Positions 12,422 through 26,521 are shown, numbered from the stretch's first letter. The stretch: DNA of 64,000 nucleotides from Silene conica (GCA_029255685.2 CM055313.2:53483579-53547578); one strand, 5' to 3'. Numbers and translations: made by a program. Notes: generated from the letters alone by a model not told the origin.

Positions 12422-14256
12422 TGATACCCATCGTTGGGTGTCAAAGTTAAAATTTATAATCTGAACAAAAACTATAGATAGTGATAGTCAGGGTCGAACC
12501 ACAGGGAGGTTTGGGAGATATTAAATGTTTTAGGTTTTAAGTCTTAAGGTAACAAAAGGTTTTTTTTTGGTTGATTGTGATTTGAACTAAGTCTAATAAA
12601 AGAAAACAAGAACGAAACTGAAATATAAGATGTAAAAAGATGATAAAAGAGATGCTAGGATGTTCGGGTCTAGCTATGAAGGCAGACGGTCTAGGTAAAC
12701 ATGTATTACAGTCGTGTAAGGGGTATAACAAGTCCTTTCGGTCCGACTTAACTAATAGCTCCTTTCGGCCTATGCTACTAGGCCCTATGTCTCACTTTAT
12801 ACTAGTTGTCAACATGATAGGTGATTCCTAATGTCTAAGTCACATACCTTTAGATCTTAGTAACTTAGCTGTCTTACACAGTTAACTAATGCCCCTCCCT
12901 ATCTCTCGATCCACGGGTTGGTCATTACTAAGCATCTAACAAGTCTCCTCTCGGTCTCATTGAAAGATATTGCACTTAACGGAACAAAACATGTTTGATC
13001 ATACACGAAGTCGGTCGACCGACCAGCTAGTCCGGTCGATCGACTAACCTACTCAGTTGACCGACCAGAGAAGCCAGTCGGTCGACCAAGCATTGTTACG
13101 GGTTGCCCTAAACTACGCCATCTACGCTATAATTCGCCTACATTCTAATATATGAAGTTTAGCTACTCATGATACTAATAAAAACAGTAGCTTTAAAAAC
13201 AATAACATTAGTAGAAAACATGATTGATGCGATTAACGAAATAACAATTAATAATAACAAAGGTTTAGGGATTATAACTATCCGATACTAATTCTAATAA
13301 AAACTTGTAAATAAACTGGATTAAAGAACAAGAATTACTGTAAAACAATAAGGCAGCAGAAAAGTACGGGATTGAAATTTACTAGAAATATGCGTGGAAC
13401 GGAAAGATTGTATAAACTAATAAGAAAACTAAAACTAATGACAAACTTGATTGAAATTAGAGTAATAGTAATCCTAAGGTAAGATTAGATCAAGACTTGA
13501 TAATCAGTACAAGGGAGGTGATTAGCCTTTTATAATATTCTCTCGATGCCTCCCTCAAAACCCAATCACGCTATATGGGCTTTAATCTCGTTTACTGACC
13601 TCCCGAAAAAGAGCTTGTGGTCGACCGACCGTGGGTCTGGTCGGTCGACCAGTTGTCGGGTTCAGAGAAGCTTTTGATCTTTTAATTTTAACTTCTGAAA
13701 TCTCGCTCATCAGGTGCCTCGGTCGACCGACCATTGTGCCCAGTCGATCGACCAAAGATCAGGGTATAGTAATGCATTCTGACAAATTCTGCAGCGCGCG
13801 CCGATCTTAAAACAGCTGTCATTTCTTCGTTACTTATCAAAATAAAGTGATTATCACGGTGAAAGCTAAGAGGACAAGCTTTCACCTCCAATTGGAATCA
13901 CTCGATTATCAGCTCTAGACTCGAGATATAGCCATTTGAAACAGGCTGCAATATCGAGAAGCGATTCTTTGCTTGTTAAAGCTTATAAACTGTACGCGCA
14001 CCCTTGCTTATGCTATCTTCAGGCCTTGAAGTGCGCACCAAGTTTATTCCTTAAGCATCCTCTTCATGTCAAATACTATCCTAAGAACTCGGGGAAGGAT
14101 TTAGCTCAATATCTACTCAGTTCCGCATTAATCTGGAATTTCACACAAAAATACGAAAGTAGACGAAATAGGGGAAATAGTAGCCTAAACTACACAAATG
14201 AGCTCTGAAATGCGTGTGAAATAAGGTGTAAAACATCATATAATAGACACGCATCA
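12422..14256 (-). mobile_element. Probable Tat/Athila-like 3' LTR
   Basis: The block runs from TGATACCC to GCATCA, giving TG...CA ends on either strand. It is followed at once by AACTTCCCC, which on the minus strand is a polypurine tract (GGGGAAGTT). A GGTCGAACCACAGGGAGG-like motif near 12492 is one I recall from large plant Tat/Athila-type LTRs. Several GGTCGACCGACC palindromes lie inside (about 13013-13090 and 13620-13755). The LTR call is from structure, the family from weak recall. Confidence 0.5.
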
Positions 14257-15843
14257 AACTTCCCCAAAACAAACCCTTGCTTGTCCTCAAGCAAGAACTA
14301 GACTCGATCTTAAAAACACTAATGGAACAATTTCAATCTCAAAGCGAAATGCAACTGTAAAGCCTAAACCAATTTAATGCAATATCAACAATCAATTAGT
14401 AGGGTGAATCATGCAAACGAGTTATGAAGTTGTCAAAACTTGCTAATCTTTCAACTATAGAGACTTATCAAAATGGACTCTCGCGGGTCGCTCACATCAC
14501 ACAATAAGCATGGGTGAGTATATGTAGAAGATAGAAAGAAGTAAATTTGTAGTGACACTCACCTAGCTTCGACCCATGAGAACATGCCTGCAATCTAATA
14601 CGAAAATAATCTCTACAACCATACATATACATTCCATTCTAATGACCATGACACATGCTGAGGAAAAACAGATATGTGAGGTAGTGGGTAAGAAGGTCTA
14701 AGATGATTTGGATATGTGGAGTTCAAAAGCCGAGCTAGCAAACAACGGGATCCATACAACAAGAAACATCAATACTTCCAAACCCAAAATCAATCAAAAC
14801 AGTGCTATTTTGAATCACAAGATTCACAATCTCCAAAGAAAACGACTCCCCAAATGATAAGAATAAAATATGGGTGTATGAATCGCCAATGAATAAAGAC
14901 TTTCAAAATGCGATTTTTTTTCTGATTTCACGACATGTGGTCGACCGACCATGTGTTTCAGTCGGTCGACTGATTTTCAGGACTGTTTTCGTTTTTCTTT
15001 CTTTTTGTGTTTTCCTCTTTCTTTTTCCTAATTTTTTCTCATTCTTTCTTTTCTTTTCATAATTCCCCATCTTTCTCAATTAAGAGCAATATAGCCAAAA
15101 AGAGTAACGTATTCTCACGACAACATATACTAGCTCGGATATGGTAGGCTAAGTATGAGATGTAGCTTATGGGACAAAAAGGCAGTTTTGGCTATATGAG
15201 GCTTATGGGAAAAATCAGAAAAAGGGGCCTCTTTTTCATGTGTCATAAAAAAAAAACTAGATAGCATACAGGTATTAAGCAGATTAAGTTCATATTTATG
15301 TATATTGATGTAACATGTCTCATAAGGAGTACTACACGCATCCTAAACAAACTGATCACAAATGACACCAGTTATAAAGCTCTAAAACCATAGAATGTAT
15401 TGTAGCTTGCCAGAAATCAAAGTCAAGTCTCAAGATCAACAATTATGTTGACAAAAACTCGTAGATTATGCATATGATTCTACTAAAAACATGTTGATTA
15501 GCAAGGCTTAGGCATAAACAGATGAAAAAGCAATGTCATCATTGAAATATTATCGTTCCGACTCAACCTATATACTAAAATAAACGTGCATTTTTTGAAA
15601 TTTTTGAAATTTTTCAATTTTATCAATTTTGTGTATATGCAAGGAAAACAAAACAACAATGCAAGCAGAAATGCAGTAAACGTGAAACAGAAATGCAATA
15701 AAACTTGTGAATGCAACGCAAAACCCTTCCCCAAACCAAATTACACAATGTCCCCATTGTGCAAAGGCATATGCAAAGGATCATAGAAAACGAGAATTTG
15801 CGTGAAAATGACTAAGGAAACAAAAAGGAAGGAACTCACAAAG
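14257..15843 (-). mobile_element. Noncoding 3' internal region of the Tat/Athila-like element
   Basis: There is no credible ORF. A perfect inverted pair CTTGCTTGTCCTCAAGCAAG lies just inside the LTR (14276-14295), typical of 3' internal regions in such elements. A further GGTCGACCGACC pair lies near 14940-14970. The stretch ends where the Gypsy LTR begins at 15844. Confidence 0.4.
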
Positions 15844-16401
15844 TGTAACACCCCCATTTATTCAGGGGCCTGGACTAGGACTCCCCTGATGATAATTAAG
15901 GGTGTTACCATCGCGGAATACCGAGGTAGTAGATAACAAAGGGAAAGAACACGGTACTTTATTAAATATTAAAAGTCAAATTAATGTTCTTACAACTGCT
16001 TCGTAAACATAAGAGAAAAGTTCAACAACTCATAAAAGAATAACTATGGTGATCTAGACTCTAGTCTGGTCCGGATCCAAGCTCTCCCTTCCCTTTCAGC
16101 TCCCATAGTCTCAAGTACCTGTCAATCTGCTCCCCAATAATTTGGTTCATCATAGGTGATCATGAATACATAGGGTCAACCACGAGGTTGTGTAGGAAAA
16201 CATCAATAAGACATAAATGATAATAGATCAAAACACCTCTCCGTCTCCATATCACAAGACCCAATAGCACCCCACACCATATCACAAGACCCAATATCAC
16301 ATCACACCGTATCACAAGACCCATTATCTTCACACCATATCACAAGACCCATTATCTCCGCTCCATATCACAAGACCCATTATCTCCGCTCCATATCACA
16401 T

Positions 16402-16488
<87 letters not shown>

Positions 16489-17915
16489 TAATAACATCAT
16501 GATATTAGCATCTGAACAGTAATACAAAACTCGCAATAATTAACAACACATCTCATGTCATAATTAACTTCACAAATATTCCCCTACCTCAACTTGCGGA
16601 ACAGAAATGACAACCACGCAGCAGCTAGAAATGTTCCACGCGGAAACCGTCACCTAAACATATATTACGTAACGATTAATAATCTTCCCAAAACCCCCGT
16701 ATCACAAAGTACACCTACTATAAATAACAACCTTCTAATATTGGAAAGTTTCCTAAAATGAAAACTTTCCCGAAATAGTATCTTTCTTAAAAGGGAAACT
16801 TCCCGACTCATAAACACCTTCAACTAACATAATTTAATAAATTACTAACTTACTACTATTACCACCAAAACACTAATAATAATAGTAGTAAAATAATTAT
16901 AATAACAATGATAATAAATATTAATAATACTAATAAGAATAATAAGGACAAAAATAAGAAAAACATGAACACCCAGCTACTCTACCACGACCCACCAACA
17001 CGCGTAAAAACAGACCCCACTAACACCGTGTAACACCGCCACTACCGCCGACAACCACCATACCCAGTACCCACTATGCCTGCTCCAACACCGACAACCA
17101 GCCACCCCACCGACAACCTCCGGTGAGGTGAACCAAGCCCCCAACCAGGCCTGGTTTCTCACCCAAACACCGTAAACCCGTCTGCACTATCCCCAGCCGA
17201 CACTACCACCAACCTCAACAGCACCTGAAACTACCGCCAGAACCGCCCCCGACATCAAACCCTTACGCACTGGTGGTACCACCGTCTCGACCTCCCCCGA
17301 GTCAACGGTGATACCACCCCCCAAACACTAATACCGCGACAACACAGGGAAACAAACGTCCCTTTGACATCTACTCTACCGGTTGTACACCACCGTGACC
17401 ACCACCCTACTCCTACCTTGACTACCCAGTAAAGTCGTGCTAGCATAAACCGAGACTAAGGACGAACTACCCCTTCGAATCCGATTGCAACACTACGTAA
17501 AACACAAAGACAACGAGTTTGACATACCTGATTCACGACCAAAACGAACCGCCCTAGCCCGGTCTAAACCCGCCGTACAAAACTCCTCTCCCTTATCTGA
17601 GGTGGCGGCTGCAAGAGGTAGGTGTTGGTTATCTAAAATAGGGTAAATTAGGTCAGAACAAAAGGGTGATATAAGGCGGTATGGAGGAGATGTTGAACGT
17701 GTGGTTTCAGGGTTTGTAGAAGGGTATGGGTTGACTTGTAATAACACACAATTCGAGGCCCAAAGTTGTGCAAAAGGTCTCGAGTTCAAACCCCACTAGC
17801 AGCATTAAAAAGAGACAATTCGATAATTTATTTATCGAATACCAATAACGTTTAAATATTATCGACGCGACAAATATAAAAGTAAATATCATAACAAAAT
17901 TTTCGAGGTATTACA
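15844..17915 (-). repeat. 3' LTR of the Gypsy element
   Basis: The 2,072-bp block begins TGTAACACCCCCATT and ends GAGGTATTACA. The next bases are a polypurine tract on the minus strand (AAGGGGGGAAGAC). It contains about six copies of a CCATATCACAAGACCCATTAT-like unit (about 16240-16400) and a long TA microsatellite (about 16407-16483). Confidence 0.8.
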
Positions 17916-18364
17916 GTCTTCCCCCCTTAATATGAACTTCGTCCCGAAGTTCAACCATACTCACAAAACCAATACTCCAACTCAGGCATCATATAACACC
18001 TACGCAACACAGACTTGAAACATGATAACATCAAAATAAGGCACGAATCACGAAATGTTACATTCTACCCCCTTAAATAAGAGTTACGTCCCCGTAACTT
18101 ACCTCAAACAAACAGATGCGGGTAACGCTCTCTCACGGATGCCTCAGCCTCCCACGTAGCTTCCTCCAGTTATGATCGGTCCACAAAACCTTCACCAATG
18201 CGGTCTCTCCATTCTGAGTCTTCCGAACCTTCCTATCCAGAATCTCCTTTGGGGTCTCAATTTAGGATAGCTGCTCATGCACCTCAATCACCTCATGGCG
18301 CAAAACATGCGATGGATCACTCACGTACTTCCTTAATTGAGAAACATGGAACACATTATGGACC
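17916..18364 (-). mobile_element. Gypsy integrase C-terminus and chromodomain-like tail
   Basis: On the minus strand the sequence matches the familiar tail of plant Gypsy pol: VHNVFHVSQLRKY, then a chromodomain-like EEATWEAE and RERYPHLF. It belongs to the same pol as 22602-23674, separated by the Copia remnant. The copy is broken. Confidence 0.7.
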
Positions 18365-18863
18365 TTGGAAATGTGTCCTCAACAATAGTGCGATCACGTA
18401 ATTAAATCTCATGACAAGAATGCGCAAGGGATGATACGAATTATATTAGTCAACTGACCAACATTAATCGGTAATGATTGGCTAGCTAGAGTTTGACATT
18501 ACTGTCGTATGACGGTGGTGGTCAGTTGATCCCTTTAGGTCACACCTTTAGGACAATTCCCTTAATTGATAAAATGATCAAATGTATATTGATACGATTT
18601 GATCATATTCCTTAAACTCGTATATCGAGAAATCAGAGGTTAAATCTTATTGTAAGATTTATGTTTAAAATTGAAACGTGTCAATTATTAAACATTGAAC
18701 GATATTTTATTATATCGTAATTAGAATGAATCGGGTTATAATTAATACAAAGGTTGTAAATCGTATTGACGATAATTATAAATAATCATTTTACAATTGT
18801 AATTTCGAATTACTTGTCAATTAATAAATGAGATTTATTTAATTATAATATTTATACGATAAA

Positions 18864-18931
<68 letters not shown>

Positions 18932-19670
18932 AGATAAAATAATTATATTCTATTACCTTGTGACATATAAGATGTCACATTTTTATACAAATTATACAAT
19001 TGACAATGTTGTAAAATGGAATCCATTTTATGATAAAATGAGCGGCTAAGTGGATGTAGGTGAGGATGATTATTGTGTGTTAAATACACTTTAATCATCA
19101 TGTTTAAAGGCATGTGTCTTGGAAACACTATCTAGGCCACCCTAAGGAGCATGGGTTAGAGAACTTGTCTCCCTTGTGTCTTCCCATGCCCGACCACACC
19201 TCAACCCAAGCATCACTCTTTATATTTGTGAGATGCTCACAAATTCAATTCATTCCTAATGCTTGTGAAATTTTCTAAGTGTAAGAAAATAAATTAAAAA
19301 AACCCTCAAATAATATTATTGTGAGATAATATTGATACTAATAATAATAAGTTGTTAAAATTAGTATTGTATTTCTAATTAAGAGATTAGAGATAATATT
19401 AAGGAAAACCGATTTTTGTGCTAGCTTGTTCAAGATCTCGGTTGGTTAAAGGGTTGTCTTGGTGCATCTTAGAGGAGGTGTTCTTGTTGAGCATTTTGGA
19501 AGATCATCCTAGCACTAGATTTGGACCGTGTGTAAGGGTTCTAAATCTCTCTTATTTCCGCATTTCAAGCATGCATAAGATCACATAAATAAGTTAATTA
19601 AAATGTTAATTAAAGTATTTTGATTAGTATGACTGAAATATTTAGTTTATGAGTAACTAAAAACCTTTCA
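18365..19670 (+). repeat. 5' LTR of the Copia remnant
   Basis: It ends AACCTTTCA immediately before the primer site. It carries the conserved LTR hairpin block near 18450-18560 and a TA microsatellite near 18868-18927. Reverse-complemented, it matches the solo LTR at 50897-54576 closely. Confidence 0.75.
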
Positions 19671-19672
19671 AT

Positions 19673-19684
19673 TGGTATCAGAGC
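19673..19684 (+). other. Primer-binding site (initiator methionine tRNA type)
   Basis: TGGTATCAGAGC lies two bases past the LTR end, which marks plus-strand orientation. Confidence 0.85.
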
Positions 19685-22601
19685 AATAGGTTGTTTGCAT
19701 GCTTTCCGTTTACGTTTTTACGGAGTTATAGTGATAACAAAATAAAATTTGGTTCTTTTTCGTTTAATATATGATATGCACAAAATCATTTAAGCATGAA
19801 TACCAACTGTTTCTAAAATGTTTTTAGAATATTTGGAATATATTTTGCATATATATTGTTCTTTGGTATTTTTAATTTCGGTTTTATTTATTTTTAATGG
19901 TTAAAAATGTTTATTTTTGGGAAAAATAGTTAAAATAAGCTTCTGGCCGAGATTTTTCAGTATGTTATCACATGTATATCCTATGTTATGAATATGAATT
20001 TTCGTAAATTATGGACTTATAAAACGTGTGATATGAATTTTAAGGGTTAAAATGCAATAAGATGAATAAAAATGTGTTAAAATACTTATATTATGAATTT
20101 GACTATAAACATTTATGAGTATGTCACATGCAATATTTAAAATATATGTTGAATTTTCCAGAAATTTATCTCAAATATTGCAATATTATAGATTTTTAAT
20201 GTAAAAATCGGGTAATTAGTGACATTATTTCGACTTTAATAGTTTAACTTGGAATTTGGCCATAAAAATTTCACACGATGTCATATATATTATTTCCAGC
20301 ATGTATAAAAATTTTGAGATTTTTATCTTATTTTATGCTTGAGAAATAATTTTAAAGGTTAAAATCGTACGATATATGACGAAGATCGTTAAAATTTGCA
20401 ATAGTTGTTAAAATGGCCGAAATATTTAACCCATATTAGCCATATATGATATGTTCATCATGAAAATATTCTTGGGAGCCAAAAGTTTCAGATTTGATTT
20501 AATTTTAATTTGTTAAAAGTTGCATTTAAAATTGAATTAAAAGAGTCATTTTCATTAAAAATTTCAGCTATAGGGCTATGTGCCATTTAATTTTCTGTCC
20601 ATTTTATGTTCTTAAAGTATTTTAGAAAGTGTAAAAATTTTATTAGTATTTTATTTGCCTTTATGGAGTTAATTATTGAATTTTCCGACTTAAAATGCTC
20701 GTTTTACGTATTATTTTCGAAATAATATTAAAACCGTATAAATACTAATATTTTTAAGGTTCTGCAATTTTAAGAACATTCTGGAATTTTCAAATTTTGA
20801 ATTTTGAATTTTTCGAAATTTTTATGACTCTTTTGGATTTTTATAATATTTTTCCCGTAAAACCGAGTAATACCGAACAATATTAAAATATATTAAGTTA
20901 AGTCATGTTCAAAGTTTGAGTAAGACTAAATTTTGAAACCTATATGAGTTGGGATGATTAACTTAAGGATGAATACCGATTCATTGTATGCATAGTGTTG
21001 TTAAACGTTAAAACCCGCGATTCCATAAACCGAGGTATACGATAACTATTTATTTAAAAAGGACGATTTGGCTTGGGATTTGCATGGTAGTTCATATATT
21101 CATAACCATTGCATATTTTATTATGAATGTCATGATTTATTTACGTAATTTTGGGAATTATGTAATTTACTTAGTATGGCCTTAGTTTTTAATCGGTATT
21201 TCCCGTAATGTAAGGGGTTACCGATTGGGTTGTAATTTTGTGATCTCGTATCACCCAATTGTAATTTATTTCTATTTTATAATGTATAAAGTAGACTAGA
21301 AAAGTTGTAATATTTGTAATATCCGGAGTTCCTTGAAGATGGTGCCATTCGGAAAGGAGTTCCGACAAGACGGTGTTTACCTCGAAGTGCGTGCCTCATG
21401 AAGTTCAAGGGACCAAAGGAGTTGGTTTCCGAATTTGTACTTTTATTATTTTTTTTCTAGGAAAGGCCATACTAGGGTTTATTTTACGCTTTTATTTTTG
21501 CTTTTTATATGTTTGCATGCATAGCCAAATCGTCATATATCGTCTCATGCATCTTCGATTTAATCGACCTAGTCATTTATTTTATCGATAATTCACCGAC
21601 TTAGTTCACTTAAACGGAGATAGATAATAATTTGACTAGATCTCTTACATATAAATATTGAGACTTAGCCTTACCAAAAAGTACGGACCCATGAATCCCT
21701 TCTTCACAAGAACGTAGGCTCGGCTATACCGGGGTACTAAAATTGTCACGTTGAGTAAGTGGGGTAATAAGATTACACCTTGAAATTTGGTTGATCTCAA
21801 CGAAAGTATTCGTAACCGTAGTTGCAATAAGTTCGGGCTAAAGACGATTTTTAGAAAATTGTCGACCGAGAGTTCTAAGGTAGAACCGATTAAAGGGTTA
21901 ATCCACCAAATTATACCGATACGGGTTGAATCGGCTACACCGTGCCCGGATTAGTATGGGTTTGGGTCTCGGGATTATTTACTTAATTGGGTAAGAGATC
22001 ATTAAGTAAATAACTAATTAACTTGTTTAAGTTTTTAGTTTAAATTATGAATTTTAAAATGATATTGTTTTATTTCCTTCATTTTATTGTAGTTTAATTT
22101 TCAACATCATCAATGGCAACCAACGCTCCACCTCTCACTAACGTTTCATGGCTTCGGTCTTTTATGGACCGTTGCAAACTCGATAAGCATGGTTCCAATT
22201 TTAAGGATGTTTTGAAAATAAATAAATAAAAAAACCTCAAATAATATTATTGTGAGATAATATTGATACTAATAATAATAAGTTGTTAAAATTAGTATTG
22301 TATTTCTAATTAAGAGATTAGAGATAATATTAAGGAAAACCGATTTTTGTGCTAGCTTGTTCAAGATCTCGGTTGGTTAAGGGGTTGTCTTGGTGCATCT
22401 TAGAGGAGGTGTTCTTGTTGAGCATTTTGGAACATCATCGTAGCACTAGATTTGGACCGTGTGTAAGGGTTCTAAATCTCTCTTATTTTCGCATTTCAAG
22501 CATGCATAAGATCGCATAAATAAGTTAATTAAAATGTTAATTAAAGTATTTTGATTAGTATGACTGAAATATTTAGTTTATGAGTAACTAAACACCTTTC
22601 A

Positions 22602-23674
22602 GATATGCCACCTCTCAAACCCTGTCCAAAACCTCGAATGGTCCAATAAACTTTTGACTCAACTTGCCACGCTTTTCGAACCTCATCACTCCCTTCATGG
22701 GAGATACCTTCAGCAGTACCTTCTCTCCTGCCTCAAACAAAATGTCACTCCTCTTGAGATCTGCATAACTCTTTTGTCTGTCTTGGGCAGCCCTCATCCT
22801 CTGTCCGATTACCCGAACTTGCTCCACCATCTCTTGGATCATCTCAGGTCCTAATACCACAGCATCAGCTCGATCATCCCAACATACAGGACTCCGACAC
22901 TTTCTCCCGTACAAGGCCTCGAAAGGAGTCATTCCAATACTGGCATGATAGCTGTTATTATATGAGAATTTTATCAACCCTAGTCGATCCTCCCAAGATC
23001 CTCCAAACTCAAGTACACAAGCTCTCAACATATCTTCTAAGGTCTGGATAGTCCTCTCAGTCTGGTCGTCTCTAGCTGGATGGAAAGTTGTACTCATCTT
23101 CAGCTGGGTACCTAAAGCGGACTGCAACTCCTGCCAAAATCTGGATATAAACCTCGAGTCTCTATCTGAAACAATGTCTTTGGGTACACCATACAATTTG
23201 ATCACATTCTGCACATACGACTTAGCAAACTCGGCTTTACTCCAGGTATCTTTCATTGGAATAAAGTGAGCGGGCTTAGTAAACCTGTCAACAATTACCC
23301 AGATCATGTTGTTGCCCTTCTGAGTCCGAGGCAACCCCACGATAAAATCCATAGAGATATTCTCCCACTTCCGTTCAGGTACGTCTAAAGGCTTAATCTT
23401 CCCTTGTGGTCTCTTGTGCTCCCCTTTTACCCTCTGGCATGTTAAGCAACGAGATACAAACTCAGCGACTTCCTTCTTCATATTAGGCCACCAAAACGTC
23501 TTTTTAAGGTCTTTGTACAACTTATCACCTTCTGGATGAACGAAATATGGCGTAGCGTGAGCTTCAGTCAGGATCTTCCTCTTTAGTTCTTCATTATCTA
23601 GAACACACCATCTCCCACTAAACCTCAGACAACCGTCAGCATGGATACTGAATTTTGATTCCGTCCCTCTACAA
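22602..23674 (-). mobile_element. Gypsy RNase H end and integrase
   Basis: The minus strand shows the integrase zinc finger (H...H, CLTCQRVKGEH) and catalytic core (MDFIVGLPR; DRDSRF; the ALGTQLKMSTTFHP stretch; FSYNNSYH; PFEALYGRKCRSP) of plant chromoviruses. It belongs to the Gypsy element at 15844-29867. It is a broken fossil. Confidence 0.9.
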
Positions 23675-26521
23675 TGTAACACCCCGTAATTTCCAATTAT
23701 TTATATATTATTTAAAATCTTATTTTAGTAATAATAATGTTCCACAATAAATAAAATTTCATTTAAAATCTATCGTTTTTGACAATGATATTAATATGTC
23801 CGTCTTAAAGTTATACTACTTAAACTTGTAAAACGTTACTCGGTCCTTGTTGCTAATTTTAAGATATTTTAAAGGCATATTTAGCTCTTGCTTATAAAAT
23901 AAAAGTTTTAGCTCTTTTTCTTAGCTTTCCAACGCCACCGAAAACACGTTAATCAGAGTTCTGTAGAGGAAATTATGTCGAAAATACGAAAGGCTGTCAC
24001 GGACCATCCGCTAACGAGACCCATGCTCGTTGCTTACTCTATACTCTTTTCCACATGTCCTTTAGGACACATGGCTGAGTACTAAGCCTTACCTTGATGC
24101 CCAAGGTCATCCTCTACCTTCCTTCTTCTTCAAATCATTCATTTTTTCAGAAGAAACTCACAAAAACACAAAGAAAACATGAGGACATCATTGTTGTGCA
24201 CAAACCGTAAAACGGTCGTAAAATCTTCGTTTCTTATCCGTTTTCGACGATTTTCGCGCCTATCTCTTCCTCTCCTCGCCCTCCATCTTTCTAGGTAATA
24301 AAATTATCAAATTTCTTCCTTAGTATACTCTGGTCGTGGCCTTTAAGGCACGGTTCTCTTAGCTAACCTCGTTTATTTATGTGTAGCTAGTTCGGTTGTC
24401 CAAACCGGAGTGGCTTTGAGTCAAAATCATGCTTATTGAAGAGCTATAAGGTAACGGTGATGGGTTACTCGACTTTATCGTCTTTGTTTGCATGACTATA
24501 TGCTAGTACTGTTTAGTATACTAGGATTGTTTTTGATTAAGTAGTGGCATGATTAGGTTAATAAATCATATGTTTGGATGAATTTCATCATGCATGCTTG
24601 TGTTGGATGAGTTTGTAATTATGGAAATTCATTAAGGATTGTATGGTTAAATGAGTTTATGATCATTGAGGATGATTAGTTTGATAGTCTTTCAAGTTCA
24701 TAGTGTTATGCTTACAATGGTTGATTCATGATGTTTCAGCACCTTGACAAATCTGTCCATTGTCTTGTACAATTTATTTCGACATCTTAGAGTATCCTTC
24801 TTTGAAAATGTTGAAAAGCGACCCCTGTTTATTTTGAGTTAAGAGTCTACCTCTGAATTTTCGTAATTGTCTTGCATGTCGTTTGTTCACAATAAATTAT
24901 TTACGAACAGTGCGCTGAAATACTCGCAGAACGGACAGTAGCTCAAAGATTGTTTTGAAAACCATTTTTAAACTTTGAAATGATTCTGGTCCTTTTCAAT
25001 AATTAAACTTTGAAGATTTTAGATGATGTTAGGAGTTTGCTTTGCCCCAAAATGATTTGTTAAACCCGTTTTATGAAGCAATACATTTTGTGTGACGGTT
25101 TCTGACACACTGTAAAGATCAGTCAATAACCCCCTGTTAAGTTCGTCTTTTGGAAATGTTTATTTGACAAATATTGTAGATAAAAGTCTTATTAAACCGA
25201 CCCAATTGGCCTTGTATCATTTAGATTTTATTTGAATTAATTATAAATTTTACGGCAGAGGACAGCTGTAATGTCAAAATACGTTTAGAACTTTTAATTC
25301 ATTATTCAATCCCGTGTGTTCTCTTTTGGCGTGGAACGAATATAAGTGTTGTCTTATTCATCTTTTATTGGCTCATGTATGTTTGAATGAGTGGGTTAGC
25401 GGTTGTGTTATCCTAAGTTTGTGTAGGTGACGGTTATGTCATCCTAAAATTGTGTTGGCGACGGTTATGTTGTCTTGCATGTCAATAGATAGCGGTGGTA
25501 CGATTTGTGTATCACTGTAATGAACTAACGCCACCCATGCAATGGGAATTTATCTATGTTCGGGATTGGTCGGAGGCAGTGGTTATACGCTCCGGTCCCC
25601 CGTGTGTCGTTCGGTGTAAGGCATTACATCGAGAGGTCTGGCCAGGTCTTAGGCATATAGGCAGTGGTTATACGCTATACATAGTATTCGGAGGCAGTGG
25701 TTATACGCTCCGTAGCTGGAGGCAGTGGTTATACGCTCCAGTAGCCAGAGGCAGTGGTTATACGCTCTGGTACGTCAGAGGCAGTGGTTATACGCTCTGA
25801 CGGCGTTCATTCTATTCATGTATTCGGAGGCAGTGGTTATACGCTCCGTAACTGGAGGCAGTGGTTATACGCTCCAGTAGCAAGAGGCAGTGGTTATACG
25901 CTCTGGTATGTCAGAGGCAGTGGTTATACGCTCTGACTATGTGTGTTCTTTGCTTGGATGTTTCCTTGATTCTGATATTATCTCATATGCTGGCTTTAAT
26001 TCTATTACACCTGTTGATTCATGTTGTTATCACATGTTTTGGTTTATCGCTCATGCATTGATCATGTTGATTACGTTTCGTAATGCATATAAGGTTGTTT
26101 ATGAAATAATATACATGTTCATATGTATAAGATGTTTTGTATTACCGTTTACATGTTTTCTGACGTAAAGTGGCTGGGAGAACCCTGAGTTACTCCCCAC
26201 TGACTGTGGCGTTCATGTTTCATGAATGTAGGTTGGTGCTGTTTGGGGAAGACGTGTGGCTAGCGAGCATTGTTGATAATTCGACAATTACCCTTACGCG
26301 TAGTTTAGATTTAATTCAAGTTGTTATCGTGGGATACCTTATCCCTCGTCTATTTAAGTTATTTTGTATATTTTATACTTTCTCATTAGTTTTTAGTCTT
26401 CCGCATGTTGTTTTGATATTCCGCGAAAAGTTTTAATAAATATGTCGAAAAGTTTTTAAAAGTATCGTATTTCCGCTGCAAATTATTTGTTTATTTTTAT
26501 GCTGAATCGCGGGGTGTCACA
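23675..26521. mobile_element. 2.8 kb solo LTR, Gypsy-type, with tandem GGCAGTGGTTATACGCTC
   Basis: It begins TGTAACACCCCG and ends CGGGGTGTCACA. Its flanks are TACAA (23670-23674) and TACAA (26522-26526), a perfect 5-bp duplication. There is no internal coding region, so I read it as a solo LTR of a large-LTR Gypsy family. Inside are about ten copies of GGCAGTGGTTATACGCTC, mostly at 27-30 bp spacing (25577-25935). It interrupts the Gypsy pol. Confidence 0.85.
25577..25935 (+). repeat. Tandem minisatellite within the solo LTR
   Basis: The core GGCAGTGGTTATACGCTC recurs about ten times. Variable linkers of roughly 10 bp form short palindromes around the core (for example CGGAGGCAG...CTCCG), so each unit could fold as a small hairpin. 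It gives spurious open frames on the plus strand. Confidence 0.9.

Larger units (their letters stand above)
18365..22601 (+). mobile_element. Copia remnant inserted in Gypsy integrase
   Basis: On the plus strand are a 5' LTR (about 18365-19670), a primer-binding site, an AT-rich leader of about 2.4 kb, a short gag start (ATG at 22112: MATNAPPLTNVSWLRSFMDR) and a partial 3' LTR (about 22213-22601) nearly identical to the end of the first. Most of the coding interior is absent and the element is broken. It is the same broad LTR family as 50897-54576 and 6905-8045. It splits the Gypsy integrase at 18364/22602. Confidence 0.8.

Noticed and set aside
25577-25935. CRISPR-like regularly spaced repeat
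   Set aside because: The spacers are only about 10 bp and self-complementary, the setting is a plant LTR and there are no cas genes.
25495-26168. Overlapping plus-strand open frames of 60-101 codons with GSGYTL-type repeats
   Set aside because: They are the translation of the LTR minisatellite and have no start or context of a gene.
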